From Chlorokybus atmophyticus (taxonomy: Eukaryota; Streptophyta; Chlorokybophyceae; Chlorokybales; Chlorokybaceae): a stretch of 64,000 nucleotides of DNA. The stretch covers positions 154,838 through 218,837 of the forward strand of contig RHPI01003508.1 of NCBI GenBank assembly GCA_009103225.1, written 5' to 3'. Shown here piece by piece: positions 35,796 through 48,537 of the stretch. The notes below the pieces were generated by a model. That model searched no databases, was not told where the DNA came from, and was given only the letters and a program-made list of their open reading frames with translations. A program made the translations under genes and the position numbers. Within the stretch, counting starts at the first letter, position 1. Each line of letters begins with the position of its first letter.

Positions 35796-35835
35796 TCAGC
35801 CTAGTGCAGGCACACTGGTTCAGAACTGCTGCTGC

Positions 35836-35868
<33 letters not shown>

Positions 35869-38081
35869 CAGCACACACAACAGGCAGTCAAACTTTTCCG
35901 CTATTGCACTGCCACCACTTCAACAGCTGTGATGCACGTGGCTTGAAGTGCGTGCGGCTTAGCACACTACGCTAGTCCGACCGCCCCGTCAAGCAGGCCA
36001 CTCCCCGGCCAGGCCAGACCAGACCAGACTTAAGCTGCCGTCTAGCAGAGGGCAGTGGCCTAATAATAATACCACTGCTTGCAATGCGTTCTACTGTACT
36101 GCCACTGTTCCAATTTTGGCGGCTAGCTGTGTCCTTGGTTAAGCATGACCGACGCGCGGTCAAAGACTTGACGGCAAACGTTGTGATATCGGCAACAGTA
36201 CCTACCTAAACAGATGGATACTGGCTGAGTTGCGTCGCTGATCCGATGGTAAAACTCGCGGTTACGGTGTCTTGACCGTCGTCCCCGCGGGTCAGAGCTT
36301 CCCGCGGCGCCGCCAGGGATACGCAATGTACAGGATAAGTGTTTGGGTCACGGCTTTGACCGGCATATAGCGTATCGTGTCGGTTGGGTGTGACAGTATG
36401 TGTAACCGCACGATGACGCGCTTTTGAGCGTGCGGAGGAATGCATAATTGGCCTCCAGCCTGCGCAATTGATTATCAAGCACGCGACCGTAACCGCCGCG
36501 GTTATGGAATCTCTACGTAACGCTGTCAGCGCGTAACTCGCGGCGGCACGTGAGTGTGCGCACCGCTCAGCCATGGACACGTCCACTGCCACGCCCAATA
36601 AAGATCAGGGCATAATGTGTTAAGTGGTTAGGCCACAGTATGTGGACCACAAATCAGGATGCCATGCGCGACCATGTCAGTTGCATGTCATGAAGCATGA
36701 CTCATGCTGGCCCATCACTGCTGGCCCATCACCACTGGTGGGCCAATGGTGGTGAGTATTTCAACATAAGACATATAACATGTATTGAAAAGCCTTTCGT
36801 GTAAATGCCTACATCAATTCAATACTATACGCATTATATATCATGAAGCGATACGCATTTATATTCATTACATTCGCAGCATGAGTCGTGCTGGCCTACT
36901 TAGACCGGTTCGACACAAGCATAACCATCAATAAAAACGTGTTACATTGTCGAAGCGTTTTTAGTAACATAACAATGCAATTGTGTTGTATCATAAAAAT
37001 ATTAAGTATATACGGTATTTGATGTGTACAATGTACAATTGTAATGTTACTATAAATGCGATATATACATGCGTTTATAGATAGCTTATACATGCATGCT
37101 TATCATAATGAAATGAAACATTGTGATTAGTTAAACAAAATGTCCGGCAACGCAACAAATCACAACAGCTAGTGGTTGTAACAGCATGGCACGTGGTAAA
37201 TGTTGATGTGATTGATGTGCTCGGCTAGCATAACAGTACAAGCAACATATGTACGCATGCTGTACGGGCAATGCAGGGTGAGGTAGCCGAGGCAAGGGGT
37301 AGAGGATGTTCAAGTGTGTGGCAGGCTTGTGTATTAGTGAGATTGTCAATGAGATCATTCGACTGACGTGCTTGACCCCACAATTTGCAATGCTACTAGC
37401 AATATGTTATGAGTTTTCATATATGATAAGATTATATTTTAAAAACATTGATGGGTTGTGAGTGTTACCTTCGGTGTCATTATATTCGTCATCAGCACAC
37501 TGTGCAGAGCCTCTACTCATGCTGTGCTACAGCGCACTACTACCCTCGGTAATAAGAAAAATTGCTAACAGGTGAGTTGCTACTTCTGCTTGCCTGCTGC
37601 AGCTCAGCCCTCCCACACACAAGCATTTAGCCACATCACATAGGCAATTTAATATGACAAATGTAGCAAAGCACTCAGACACGCACATACGCAAGCTCAC
37701 AACACAGCAATTATCATTACAACAGGTGGGGGCCAGACCAAGCTACTATAGTATCAGGAAGCCCCCGCCTTGATTGTTTGCTTTGGGTTCTACCTTCCTT
37801 GGTTGCGCTGGCTTGTGGCAATGCGCGTTCAGTTCCTTGCATGTAATGCATCAGCACTTTTGGAGATTAAATAAGCTGACACCTCTACTCTATTGGAGTT
37901 GCCCTTCTTCTTCACTTTCTTCCCCTGCGCAACTCGGCAATCACAATGCACAATACCCAGGGTGCCTTGACGTGCCTATAGTAGTGCCGCCCGGATGAGA
38001 CTCTTACATCGCGGGCGGGGAGAGGGAAGCATGTGTGCCATATCGCAGGCTGCCTTGCTGTGCATGCCAGTGGGCCCAGCC
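35796..38081. other. Intergenic region between divergent genes
   Basis: Likely holds the promoters of the U-box gene (minus) and the hydrolase gene (plus). A CAG/CTG-type tract lies at 35826-35869. At 36600-37450 the DNA is AT-rich. No other gene is supportable. Confidence 0.5.
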
Positions 38082-39716
38082 ATGTCATCGGCGGCGGCGG
38101 CGGCAGCGAGCCCGTTTGGGGAGGCTAGGAGGAAGCTTCGAGCAGTGGCTTTGCACAGCTGGCGGACCAGCGGAGCCATCTTTTCTCACCAGATGGAGCT
38201 CGCGGGCTGGACGGAGGCACTGGCACACCTCCTTGAGTTGGTGAGGGATCGAGCGGGAGAGAGAATGAGAGAGTGTGTGCGTGCGTTCTCCACAAGAAAC
38301 AGATCATCAAGATCTTTGTTCACTGTGAATTCGTCCATTTACAGCTATGCTCTGAGCTCATCGCTCCACGAACACCTAATACAGCCAGCAGATTGAGTGG
38401 CATGCATGCCTAGCAAGCTGCAGCATCAAGCAGCTTACGTCTTGTTCAAATCTCGTCGTGTTTATGTAGCCACCCTGTCTGCTGACAAGCAGGTGTACTT
38501 GGATGCTCCTCATGCCGCGACTGGTCCAGCCGAAGCAGCAGTAGAAAGAAGGTTTCCGGGCCCGAAATACGAATGGTGGAACGCATTGCAGGTTAGCAAC
38601 CAATGCTGTTGTTGCTGCTGCTGCAGTTTCTAATGATTCTGCTGTCGTTGTCATTCTTGTTTGCGCGCGCGCGCATGTGTCTGTGTTGTGGCTGCCACAC
38701 AGGGAGCATTGATTTTGTTCACAATTGGTACTTAGTGCATAAGTATGTAAGGCTTTGCCGACAGTGGTCTGCAAAGTGGTGATGCCTGACATCAACTACA
38801 ACCAGCACAGGATGCTGATCCAGCCAACACAAGCAAAAGCATTATGCGTTACAATGGGTTGAATGCGTCGCTATCGCATATTCTGGACTGCTTCAGGCTG
38901 CATGGGCCTATCGACGGAGTAATTAGCTTTTCTCAGGTTGGCATTGTGCACTCGGTATGCAATACAAAATACACATGTTGTAGCGTACATGCACATACTA
39001 GCACACGCACCAACGCACGCACACGCACAGACGCATGCACGTGTACGCACTTGCAAACTACAACATTCTTTTCTCTGGCAGGGTGGGGCGCTGGCAACCT
39101 TGTTATGTGCACTGCAACATTCAGTACATCTGCCGTGGTTGTGTGGCATTTGCATGTTGTTGTTGGCACAGACAAGCACCTTAGTGACTTAATGTTGCCT
39201 TGCAGGGTGACCAGCAGTGGAGGGAACTCTCACCCATAAGGTTCTGCATATGCATTGGGGCGTTTTCCCCCCGAGATGAGGGCTGCATTCATCTATTCAA
39301 TCAGGACGGGAAATTGCCACAGCCGTCATTGCATGTCATCGGTAGGCCATGCACATATGGGTTGGTTTCTGAGTTGTTGTTGTGCATGTTGTGATGTTGT
39401 GATGTTGGGTAGTGTGAGGCAGGCAATGCGGATCCGCTGAAGGCCGCATCGCATAAGCTGTTGGGGGTATACAACAACCCGAGCGTTGTTTTTCATGAAA
39501 GAGGGCATGTTGTGCCAAAACTTGGTACGTACCAAGTGTCACAAACATTTGCCAAGGTCACAAGTTGCAGTTACATGGTGGAAATGCTGCTGCAATGGTC
39601 CTGGTCTTGTGCGCAAGTCAATGTTGGTTACTTGCTTATGTGTGCTCGCAGGTGAGGCAGAAGAAGCCAAGTTAGTTAGTTTTGTGGCGAGCCAACAACA
39701 GCGCGCTTACCTTTGA
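38082..39716 (+). CDS. FSH1/OVCA2-family serine hydrolase, about 242 aa, seven exons
   Basis: An alpha/beta hydrolase, predicted esterase. Exons: 38082-38240, 38493-38591, 38811-38936, 39082-39123, 39206-39341, 39423-39524 and 39652-39716; all phases agree (729 nt). The N-terminus reads LRAVALHSWRTSG, the family's first strand and loop, with His-Ser where His-Gly is usual. VYLDAPHAATGPAE follows, then YEWWNAL. The nucleophile elbow is FSQGG, with Ser in exon 3 and Gly-Gly in exon 4. IRFCICIGAFSPRD and LPQPSLHVIGNADPL (catalytic Asp) come next, then HERGHVVPKL (catalytic His). Ser, Asp and His are all present. The start at 38082 is chosen for its context and closeness to the domain; in-frame ATGs at 38031 and 37995 are alternatives. 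Substrate unknown. Confidence 0.9.
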
Positions 39717-41076
39717 TAGCGCAACATTGGCTTGTGGCCAACTTTGCATCGCGACAAGCAATGCCGGTAATGCTTGCAAAACTCCATGGCATATAGCAGC
39801 TTCATGCCTTGTGCTAGGAGGGGGCGACTGCAGCTGACATTGGTTGGGACATGTGGCGCACGTCAGCAAGAGAGCGGGGATGCGGCGCAAAGGCGAACAC
39901 GATGGTGATGACTGCGGCGTATGCAAGTGTCTCCTTTTGTGTGCCGGTGGCGTGGTGTACATAAAATGCAGTGTATAATTGCGCATGCGTAGTATATGCA
40001 TCAAGCACGCTGTGAACATAGCATGCAGGCAGCCACACCATCATCAGATTTACCACCGGACTCACATCTTCTACCTCCCAAATCACTACCAACCCCACCA
40101 TGGATGGGCATGTGTGCAATGCTTCATTGATGGTATGTGGACGCTGCGATGCACACAAAGATGACATGTACACTTGCATACCGACCCTGCACTCCACATG
40201 GCGTGCCGGCAGGCATATTTTGGAAAGCCGTTGTCTTGGTGTTGTAGGGTAGGTATGTAGCTATACGCTAGGTATGTAGCTATACGCTATATGTACAGCA
40301 ACGCTATGTTAGACTACAACTCCAGTCCATAGGTTATTGGTTCAATTCCTGCAAAAACGCCGATGTGGTGACTGATGTTAAAGCTACAACCATAGTATTG
40401 AATCGCTCATACACTTGGTAAAACACAATATGTTCTGTGTAGCGTATATGCAATGCTATGCATGTGTGTTTGGCTGTCTACGTGGTTTGCATATGGTATA
40501 GCAATGTGGCCATCAGCATAACACAACACACAACACTTGCATTGCATTGATTAGCAGAAAGCAACTACAGGGCAAAGCTAGCTTAGCACAACTACGGGGG
40601 GCTGAACCTATGTGCTTGCTATGTGCGTGTGACGGCAAGCAAGGATGGCGCGCAGTTGTAGCAGCAATGGCTCAGCTACCTGCACAGCACCGGAGAGGAG
40701 CAGAGGGAGAAGGAGACATGTCAGGCTTAGACTAGGATCACGGGACCTAAGTGCTCAACTAGCCCCCAGCCGCTACAGTGCGCCGCCGCATATACCCCCC
40801 ACATCTGCTAAGGGCATTCACAATACGGCTGAAGGCAGTGCCTGTGCCAACATATCCGTTGAGACTGTCTGATTAGTCCGTTAGGGCACAGCACCACTCA
40901 GAAGTCACAACGCACACAAAGATCTCACACGAGACCTAATACAGTGGGCATGTGAAGTGGTATGCTCCCCACTGTAATATGCCCCTTACTATTCACTAGT
41001 TATGTGTGACTGCAGCATTAACAATGCAGTGATACAAATGCATGAAAGAACCATCAAACACATATTCTGGTCACGT
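39717..41076. other. Intergenic DNA with a weak tRNA-like segment
   Basis: No gene. At about 40300-40360 a segment reads GACTACAACTCCAG, a short gap and then GGTTCAATTCC, which resembles the anticodon arm (CCA) and B-box of tRNA-Trp. It lacks a closed acceptor stem and is preceded by a short duplicated block (GGTATGTAGCTATACGCTA, twice, 40252-40289). I treat it as a decayed tRNA-derived sequence at most. Confidence 0.4.
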
Positions 41077-42530
41077 CTACATGACTGAGCGTTGTCTGGA
41101 TAGTAGTGGCTGTCGCTGATACCCCATGGCCTGCATGTCAACCCACAAGCGGATCACCTCAGCAACGAAATCATCTCTATACATGCTCAGTCCTAAGAAC
41201 CGCCACATTCGAGAAACCAAGACATTCAGCTTGGTTTGACGCTCTACATTGGAGCGTGGGTGTGGTGCTCGCATGACAAGGATTGAGCAAACAGCTGACT
41301 CTCATTGCTTTGAGTATATCCTTGTGCAGACTCTGATGTCCCTGGTATGGGAAATGCATATCTAGGTAAGAAACTTGTGTCCCTTTTGCAGTGACTGTTA
41401 ATGTTAGCATAGATTGGGGGTATATACCCCCCGCGAAAGCAGCATCAGACTTTTACATGACACTGCAAAGCAGGATAGTGCAGCTACCAACAGGTCGTCC
41501 ACATAACGTACAATACCAAATGCAGACTACAAAAACAGTGGACGGGGTATTAGTGGTTAAAGGACCTTTAGCCAGTTTAGCTCCACGGATCCCAGGAAGT
41601 TGTTGGCCAAGTAGACTCCCATGGGGATGCCCACTACTTGCTTGTGTAGTTCATGTATCGCAGTGCTCACGTACAAATTATTGACCACATACGCCACCAA
41701 CACATGCAGCAGCTTAGCGGTGAACACCTTTGTGACACCTTCCGCAACCACAATATGTCCAACTGCCCATCTGCGTGTTACCTTGCCATTCAGCGCCGTC
41801 ACATGCAGGGTAGTGGCACGCGACTGAGCATGCATACGATTGAACACAGCATGCACCACTGATTGTATGCACACGAGCAAAGATTGGTGCTCAATGCAAC
41901 AATGCAATTGTAAAGCGTGGTAAAGTCATACGTTGCGAGGGTGATAGGCTTACGCTTTTAAGTGCAGTCCTGGACGTGTTGAGGTACGTGAGCCAGCCCC
42001 GCACACCTTGCGAATCTTGCAGCACCCATGACTTGCGTGCCAACAAATCCTGCACGCATTCTTGCCATAGCTAGTCAATGACATGAGCCACAAATTTACA
42101 AACCCGAGTAAACTACACCGAAAAATGTCGGTCAAAGATGTATCATAGGCCGCTACAGTGAATCTGAGTTTTAACGGGGCGTTATGCATCATCAATTTTA
42201 TGTAGAGGTGTGGTAGCTTTGCATCCCCCTGGTTTGCGGACTTATAACCTGGATGTTAATTGAAGACTACATGTCTTGCCAACAGCTGCTCTGCAATCAT
42301 TGGGCACAGCTGATATGTTAATGTCTGCGACTCCGCATGCAAAATAGAGACATAATATCGCTTGCATATAAACGCAAACACGTTGGACACTTTGTCCACC
42401 TGTGAAATGACTAAGTGATCTTGCATGCCTTATAGTTTGCATCATCACCCGCAGACATTTGCAATTCAGACATGCAGGTTGCTTTGTGCAACGACTGCAC
42501 CAGAGTGTTAAGCAGGCTGATGACTCTGTT
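41077..42530 (-). pseudogene. Decayed reverse transcriptase, Penelope-like (tentative)
   Basis: Minus-strand blocks in changing frames follow RT order: a lead-in (LLNTLVQSLHKATC and VDKVSNVFAFICKRYYV, about 42510-42340), LKLRFTVAAYDTSLTDI (about 42180), motif A as LATYDFTTLYNCI (about 41940), motif B region as HKQVVGIPMGVYLANNFL (about 41620), motif C as RYVDDLLV (about 41500), VSYLDMHFPYQG (about 41370) and a C-terminal block (RAPHPRSNVERQTKL, then VDMQAMGYQ). YDF-x-TLY and GIPMG with RY-x-DDLL are typical of Penelope-like elements. No GIY-YIG endonuclease is visible. At least four frameshifts are present, so it is dead. Confidence 0.68.
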
Positions 42531-44417
42531 TACCTAAGGTTGCGATAGTCCACGTTGCCATTTTGCTTGTTTAATTGCTCCGACATGGTTCTGTACACCT
42601 GCGAGCATAGCATATACATGATACACATGCTGAGACAAAGGCAATTGCGACAGGGCGATATTTTACCCCCCTCTCAAGCAGCTGTAGTGATAGCAATCAT
42701 GTCACCGCAGCGTTACAAGTCGGATTATGCTCTATGTCAGCGTACACAAACGGCTGCAGGTGCTGTTGCATACGTTGCACATGAGATGTGCACTTGTGAA
42801 TGGCGGAATGGTGGTAAAAGGTTGCACTCCATACTTAAGTACATGGGTCGAGTAGCGCGTCATGCTGCTGGCAATTAAGGTGTGTGAGGACGATGCAATC
42901 GTAACCACAATAGTGATGGGGTTCATCATAATACACAAAGGTTGCATGGGGCAGACCCTAAAGTATGTGGCAGTATAGTAAAGACAAGCAAGCAGTCATG
43001 CAATTACGTGGGAGTCATCTTAAATGATGTAGAAAGAGCGATGACGGAGGACTAGCGCCCTTAAAGCCACCATTATTGATTGAAATGGCCATGTGTAAGC
43101 ACACGCACGCGCGCATATCATGCATCCATGAACATAGATGCGACATGTCATTATACCTCGATATATCATACTATGCACTACATACGGGCAATCAATAACG
43201 CATGTGTCTTGATGTGCGTATAGCAACGCTTGCATAGTACGTAATGTGTAATCCTGCCATGGAATGGCGTGTTGGCACCCTGGTTTGTGGCTAAAGGTGT
43301 GTAACAAAGGGCGTAGGGGCGCCAAAGCAAACAACAGTTGATAGCAACTATCGTGACGTGATGTTGTAAGGCGATGCGCACGTGTGCAATGCATATAACG
43401 ATATCGTGGTGCTGTGCGCGGTGTCGGAATGTGAGCTCGAGAGTGACAATTATGCGCTATACCGCACCCATACAGTTGTGATGAGAAGCATAGTTGCACC
43501 ATACAACTCCTAAGTTCATTGCATAAGCCTATATGTATACGCGCATGACACGAATTATATAACATACTTATTGCATGTATGTATCTTAAGGCCTTAAGGC
43601 CTTATGCTGTTTGCTTGCCAGAAGCTAGCCGACACCACGCGTCAAGAGTTGTGAATTGCTCGTGGCGCGTGTTGCGCATTGACCCTGCATCTGGGGCAGG
43701 GGCAATTATCTGACGGCGTGGGGCAGTGCAAAAAGGGTGCATTACCAATGGTGTAATAACATTGTGTGCATGTATATACGCCGTATGCAAGGATGGCCAA
43801 TAATGCATACCCGAATATACCTGTACGCGTATCTTGCATTTTGTGCACATGGACTTGCAATGCATACCCGTGTGCCATATGGTGCAATTATGATGAGTAT
43901 TGTGCTGATATAATGTGGCGCGCACATGCGCATGCAATGACTGTTACAACAGTGTGCTTACCCTCTGTACCACATTGGTAAAATGCGTTTTGGGCTAATG
44001 TCATTCTGCAGACAAGTATGCATCTTTCCAAATTACATTTGCCGAAATAGAGTGGATGTTTCCAAGCTACTTGGGTGTGCACTCTTTTCTTGTCACCTGT
44101 GTCAAACAGGAGCATGCAGGGCGGTCTTACAATGGACACAGCAATTTGCTGACACCACGGCGTAGAACTTGGGGCTGAGCATGTTTATTGGCCTGTAACT
44201 CAAGGAACATTAAAAAGTGCACCCAGGTCACGTAGAGTCTGCGAAGCTGTTGGCAATCCATACTGTACTATACTCTATACAGTGGCCATGCCTAAGCACC
44301 TCCGCCTATGCTGCAAAACTGTAGCAGGGGAAGTTGTTGGCTCAATTGCGCTATATGATTATATATGTATATGTAAGGAGGTGAAGCTAATGGCGGCAAA
44401 TAGGCGTGTGTAAGGGT
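42531..44417. other. Intergenic DNA
   Basis: Moderately AT-rich, with short ORFs only. I find nothing else of the element at 41077-42530 here, and no gene. Confidence 0.5.
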
Positions 44418-47400
44418 CTACGAAGACCCGCCTGATTGACCTGGTGCAAGCTGCATGTCCGGAGGGGTGGCACTTGTGGGGCCTGGTTTGTCAACTTCAG
44501 GGGTGTATGCAACATAGTGTGGTGCGGTCTCGCTTCCAGTCTCACTCAATGTGGCCTTCACTCGCACCGTTTTACCATTGGTATTGACTGGGAAGTCTAA
44601 CTGCGCGTTGACCTGATCACGCGCACAGAAGTGTTCAGCACCAAGTGATGTGCGTAACAAGACCGGATTATCAAGCGACTGGATAACGAATGCCAAATTG
44701 GCACCTTGCGATACGGCCAACGCGGGATGCCAAATTGTCGGCACAATCGTTTCAAAACGGTGGTGCAGATGCCGAGATCGGAAGCAGCCTGGACGCTGGG
44801 TTTGTGAAAATGCTTTGCAATGTCTGCGAGTGTCACAGGTGGCTTTTGCTTTTGCACCAACAGAGCTTGCTCGGGCGTCTTTGGATGACTGTAAACAAGG
44901 TTGCAGCATGAGCGCAAGAACAGGGGCACAAACATCACGTAGCCGCCGTATGTGGTTATTGAGAAGATTATGCAACACAGAAAAATCTGCCCGCACAGCT
45001 TGCAAGCACCAACAGCCACTTACTCGAGCCCGCTGGATGTTGACAGTGCAGAGTGACTGGGGGCATCGGAGGTGCACAAGGAAGGCATGGGCGGGGACTC
45101 ATTAGACACTTCATGCGCAATAGGGTTCGGGGGCTGTGCAGATGCCGAAGCCGCAGCGTCAACAGGCGTTTTCTGGCGTTGTGCAGTCGCTCGTAACCGC
45201 AGGGCCAGAAGCACATCTTCTGCCTGAAAGGTTAAGAGCGTCAAGCAGAGCTACGAATGCAGTAAAGCTGGGACACAGAATGCTTCCGAGCGTACAAAGA
45301 GCAACTGACCTGAATCTGTACTCCTGCCTGCTGAGTAAGTGCAGGCAGAACAGCTTGAAGTGCTTGCGCAATGGCTGAACAGTCAACTTGCCTGTCACCA
45401 GACAACAGCAATGAGCGCTTAGTTGCGCCATGTAATTCATGCCATGAGCGCGATTCGCTTATAAACAAACAGCACTCAACTTCATAAGCTGATGGGGAAA
45501 AGGCGAACTACAAGTGCAAGTGCAATGCTGAGTGCAAGGACATACTTTGGTGCAGTGGGTGCAGCAGGCGGCAACGGAAGCTGATACATCTGCGTCTGCG
45601 GAGTATTGGCATTCAGCATTGGGGGCCGATTCCGCAAGTCAAGATCCCAGCCGGCATTGAAATGTTGCTGCTGAAGCTGAAGAGCCTGACCATTTACACC
45701 ATTATGATCAGGACATTGGGTATTAATAACAGCAATTACACAACAATAACACCACACTACCATAACGCAACACACAACCTTACCTGCAACTGCACTAGTT
45801 GCATCTGCAATTGGGCTTGAGCCTGAGCATTGGCCTGAGCCTGGGCTTGGGCCTGGGCTTGGGCCTGGGCTTGGGCCTGGACTTGAGCCTTGGCGTGGGC
45901 CTGGGCCTGGGCCTGGGCCTGGGCCTGGGCCTGGGCCTGGGCCTGGGCCTGGGCCTGGGCCTGGGCCTGGGCCTGGGAGTAGTCCAACCTCGGCTTCTTC
46001 TCCGGAGGTTGTTCTGGCTCATATGAGTGCTGCAGGGAAACTTGTCTCAGACAGTGTCATTCTACCAGCTGTCAGAGACCATGGCACAGAGCGGCTCTTA
46101 CCTGAGCTTGTGGCCGTAAATGCAACTCAAGATCCAGCGGCGGTGGAGGCATCTTTCTATGAGATTGCTGATTTTGCTGAACCTGCTGCTGCTGCTGCTG
46201 TGCTGGTTGCTGGTGCCGAAAGTGATCCCCATGATGAAGCTGTAATGGTGGGGTGGGCTGCATAGGAGTCGAAGGTGTTGGCTGGGGGGAAGGCTCTTGT
46301 GTTAACAGCAACCATTGCGTGGGCGTCTGCTGCTGTGGCTGCGCTTGTTGTTGCGGTGGCTGGAGCTGGTGTTGTTGGTGCTGTAGCTGTTGTTGCTGAT
46401 GCGTCTGTTGCTGTTGCTGTTGCTGCTGTTGCTGCAGTTGCTGCTGCTGCTGCTGCTGCTGTGGTTGCTGCTGCTGTAAAACTTGCTGGAGCAGATGCTG
46501 TTGTTGATGTTGCTGGTGCAACTGCTGCATGTGGTGAAGCTGCATCTGTTGCAGCTGCTGCATCTGCAGTGCTGAGAGCTGCCATTGAGGAGGAAACAGG
46601 GGAGGGGCTGGTGGCTGCAGATTTGTGGCAGCTGTACAGAAAGCACACGCACAGTCAGCAATCTTGCGCACACGTGAATCGACATGAACCTTGCCCAGAG
46701 TCAGTGGAACTTACTGGGGGTATGCAAAGCAGCCGTTGCGGTAGGTGTCACAGAGAGAAGCGGGAACGAAAAAGTGGGTGACTCCGATGCTCCAGCCCAT
46801 TGACCGCTACAACTGCCACTTGGACTGGGCCCTGGACTTGGCGGTACACCGAGTCCCTGCTGTGCCGCAAGGTGAGCCCGTTGTGCGGCGCAATATCATG
46901 TAAGCATAACACAAGACTCCTCCACCAACTCCGGGCAGGTGACTTACCACAGGACCGATTTGGTCTGCAGATTGCCGGCCCGCTGCTAATGAAGCTGCCA
47001 GTTGTTGAAATTGAGTCAAATCCTGCAAGACATGAGAAGGTCCGGGAGCGCCAAGCCTCAAACCGGTCTCAACTTCTTCATCTGTGCTGTGTCCACCTCC
47101 AGAGCTGTCTGTCTGCTAGAGACAACACCAATATGCGCACATACATTGACGTCTTCTGTAACTGAACTGAAGCGGCCATCACGACAGACAACAGAGTTGG
47201 TCAGCAAAACAAGGACTTACTCGTCGAGATGTGGCACCATTTGGTGAGCGCTGGGCAGCACTTGGACTCTCTGCAACTCCGCCCCGGTTGAACCCTGTTG
47301 GGCTGGTTTGTGCGCTAAGAGACTGCAAACATCGAACAACTATACTTAGTGCGGGTTCAGAACTTGCAAATCGTGCTATGCCATATTGAGAGCGAGAGCC

Positions 47401-48537
47401 AGCCATACGCATGCATTTGCTCCAATCTGGCACCTGAAAAACGAGCTGCTCCCAGTAGGACGAATGGCTCAACACATCAGCCAATGCATCACGCCCAGGT
47501 GTTGGTGGAAGCGAGCGCAAGGCTTCACTTGCTTCAAGCGCAATCGCATCAAAGTCATATTTGCCGAGGTCTGCGAGGTCAATCTGTACACAGCACAACA
47601 GTAAAGCGATGTTATCAAAAACTCCCGGCGATCACATTCTGAGTTTGTGAAAACCTGAAAAGACAACAGCGTCAAAGACGGTATGTGGTGTTTTCTAATG
47701 TGTACATAGCTGCGCACTTGGCAAATTTGTGACAGAACGGAACATCTGTAAGCCTTGCTGTTGTGTTAGATAACAGCAATGGCATGCGTCTGCTATTTGG
47801 TCAAGTGGCACCTGCCATGTAGCGACAAGTGCAAGACTTGGCCATGTGTACAAGAGTGCTCTGTAGCGCGTCCACCAACTTGCCCCACTATGCTCTTGCC
47901 CAGAGGTATCCACGAGACAGACATGCCTGTTCTCAGAGTTGCCATCAAGAGCTGATGGCTACTTGAATGAGTCCACACAAGTATGTTCAGCTATTGTCCG
48001 CAAAACCGCCGCAAACAACAAACCTTCTGCTTGGAGAGACACTGTTCCGGGAGGAATGCGGTAGCTGGCATATCCTCCGGAACAGTGTTTTTGCTGGGTA
48101 CTAGCCATGGCATCAAAGCTTGAGCTAGAACGACACCGCCAGTCATCACCGTGGACGCTTGTATAGCAAACGTTATCCGAAAATGATACGGCAGCTACTT
48201 TCTCCAGGCCAAGACTACAACATAGCACTGCGGCCAGCTCCCAACAACAACCGATCTTGCTAACCGAACAACTACAAACGGCAGCGCCCATGCCATTGCA
48301 CTGAGTTAACGCCGCATTGCCGGCAGACGTCATAACCAAGCGAGCACACAGCAACCTAACTGTGCAGCTAGCCTCCGTTCACGGGTGTGGCGCCAGGGGA
48401 CGACTTTAGTGCACAAGCTGCAAGCAAGATGCCCCCACCTGCAACGACGGTGGCGGATTCAGCAATGCCGAAGGCGACGGCAGCTGCGCCAAGTTGCTCC
48501 ACCACGGCACGGTGGGCGCCGCGGTGGAGGACGACAT
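44418..48537 (-). CDS. RWP-RK transcription factor with Gln-rich region (NIN-like/NIT2-type)
   Basis: A DNA-binding regulator; relatives act in nitrogen response or sex determination in green algae. The 5' exon 48537-48439 encodes [19 protein letters not shown]. The next exon, about 48255-47812, contains an in-frame TAG at 47957-47959 that a 27-nt intron would remove. After an unresolved stretch come phased exons 47583-47434, 47322-47221, 47115-46948, 46859-46715, 46631-46102 (long Gln runs), 46029-45784 (about 30 Gln-Ala repeats), 45685-45546, 45391-45310, 45223-45024 and 44888-44705. The last holds the RWP-RK domain: [41 protein letters not shown]. The final exon ends at 44418 and starts at 44678 (26-nt intron, giving the expected SLDN) or 44612. 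No PB1 domain is visible. The N-terminal part may be a GAF-like sensor, but that is a guess. Confidence 0.88.
45840..45975 (-). repeat. (CTGGGC)n minisatellite coding for Gln-Ala repeats
   Basis: A hexanucleotide tract inside the RWP-RK gene. It is nearly perfect at 45898-45975 and more variable at 45840-45897. The frame is kept, so it is translated as a flexible Gln-Ala tract. Confidence 0.93.
46380..46560 (-). repeat. CAG/CAA repeat coding for poly-Gln
   Basis: Trinucleotide repeats with mixed CAA and CAG codons in the long Gln-rich exon of the RWP-RK gene. Alternative frames give poly-Ala or poly-Ser/Asn ORFs that I reject. Confidence 0.9.

Noticed and set aside
40300-40370. tRNA-Trp-like segment
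   Set aside because: Anticodon-arm and B-box words are present, but no closed acceptor stem or clean D-arm; listed only inside the intergenic entry.
46157-46785. Poly-Ala and poly-Ser/Asn ORFs over the CAG-repeat exon, on both strands
   Set aside because: They are alternative frames of the Gln-coding repeat; the Gln frame continues through spliced neighbours and the others do not.
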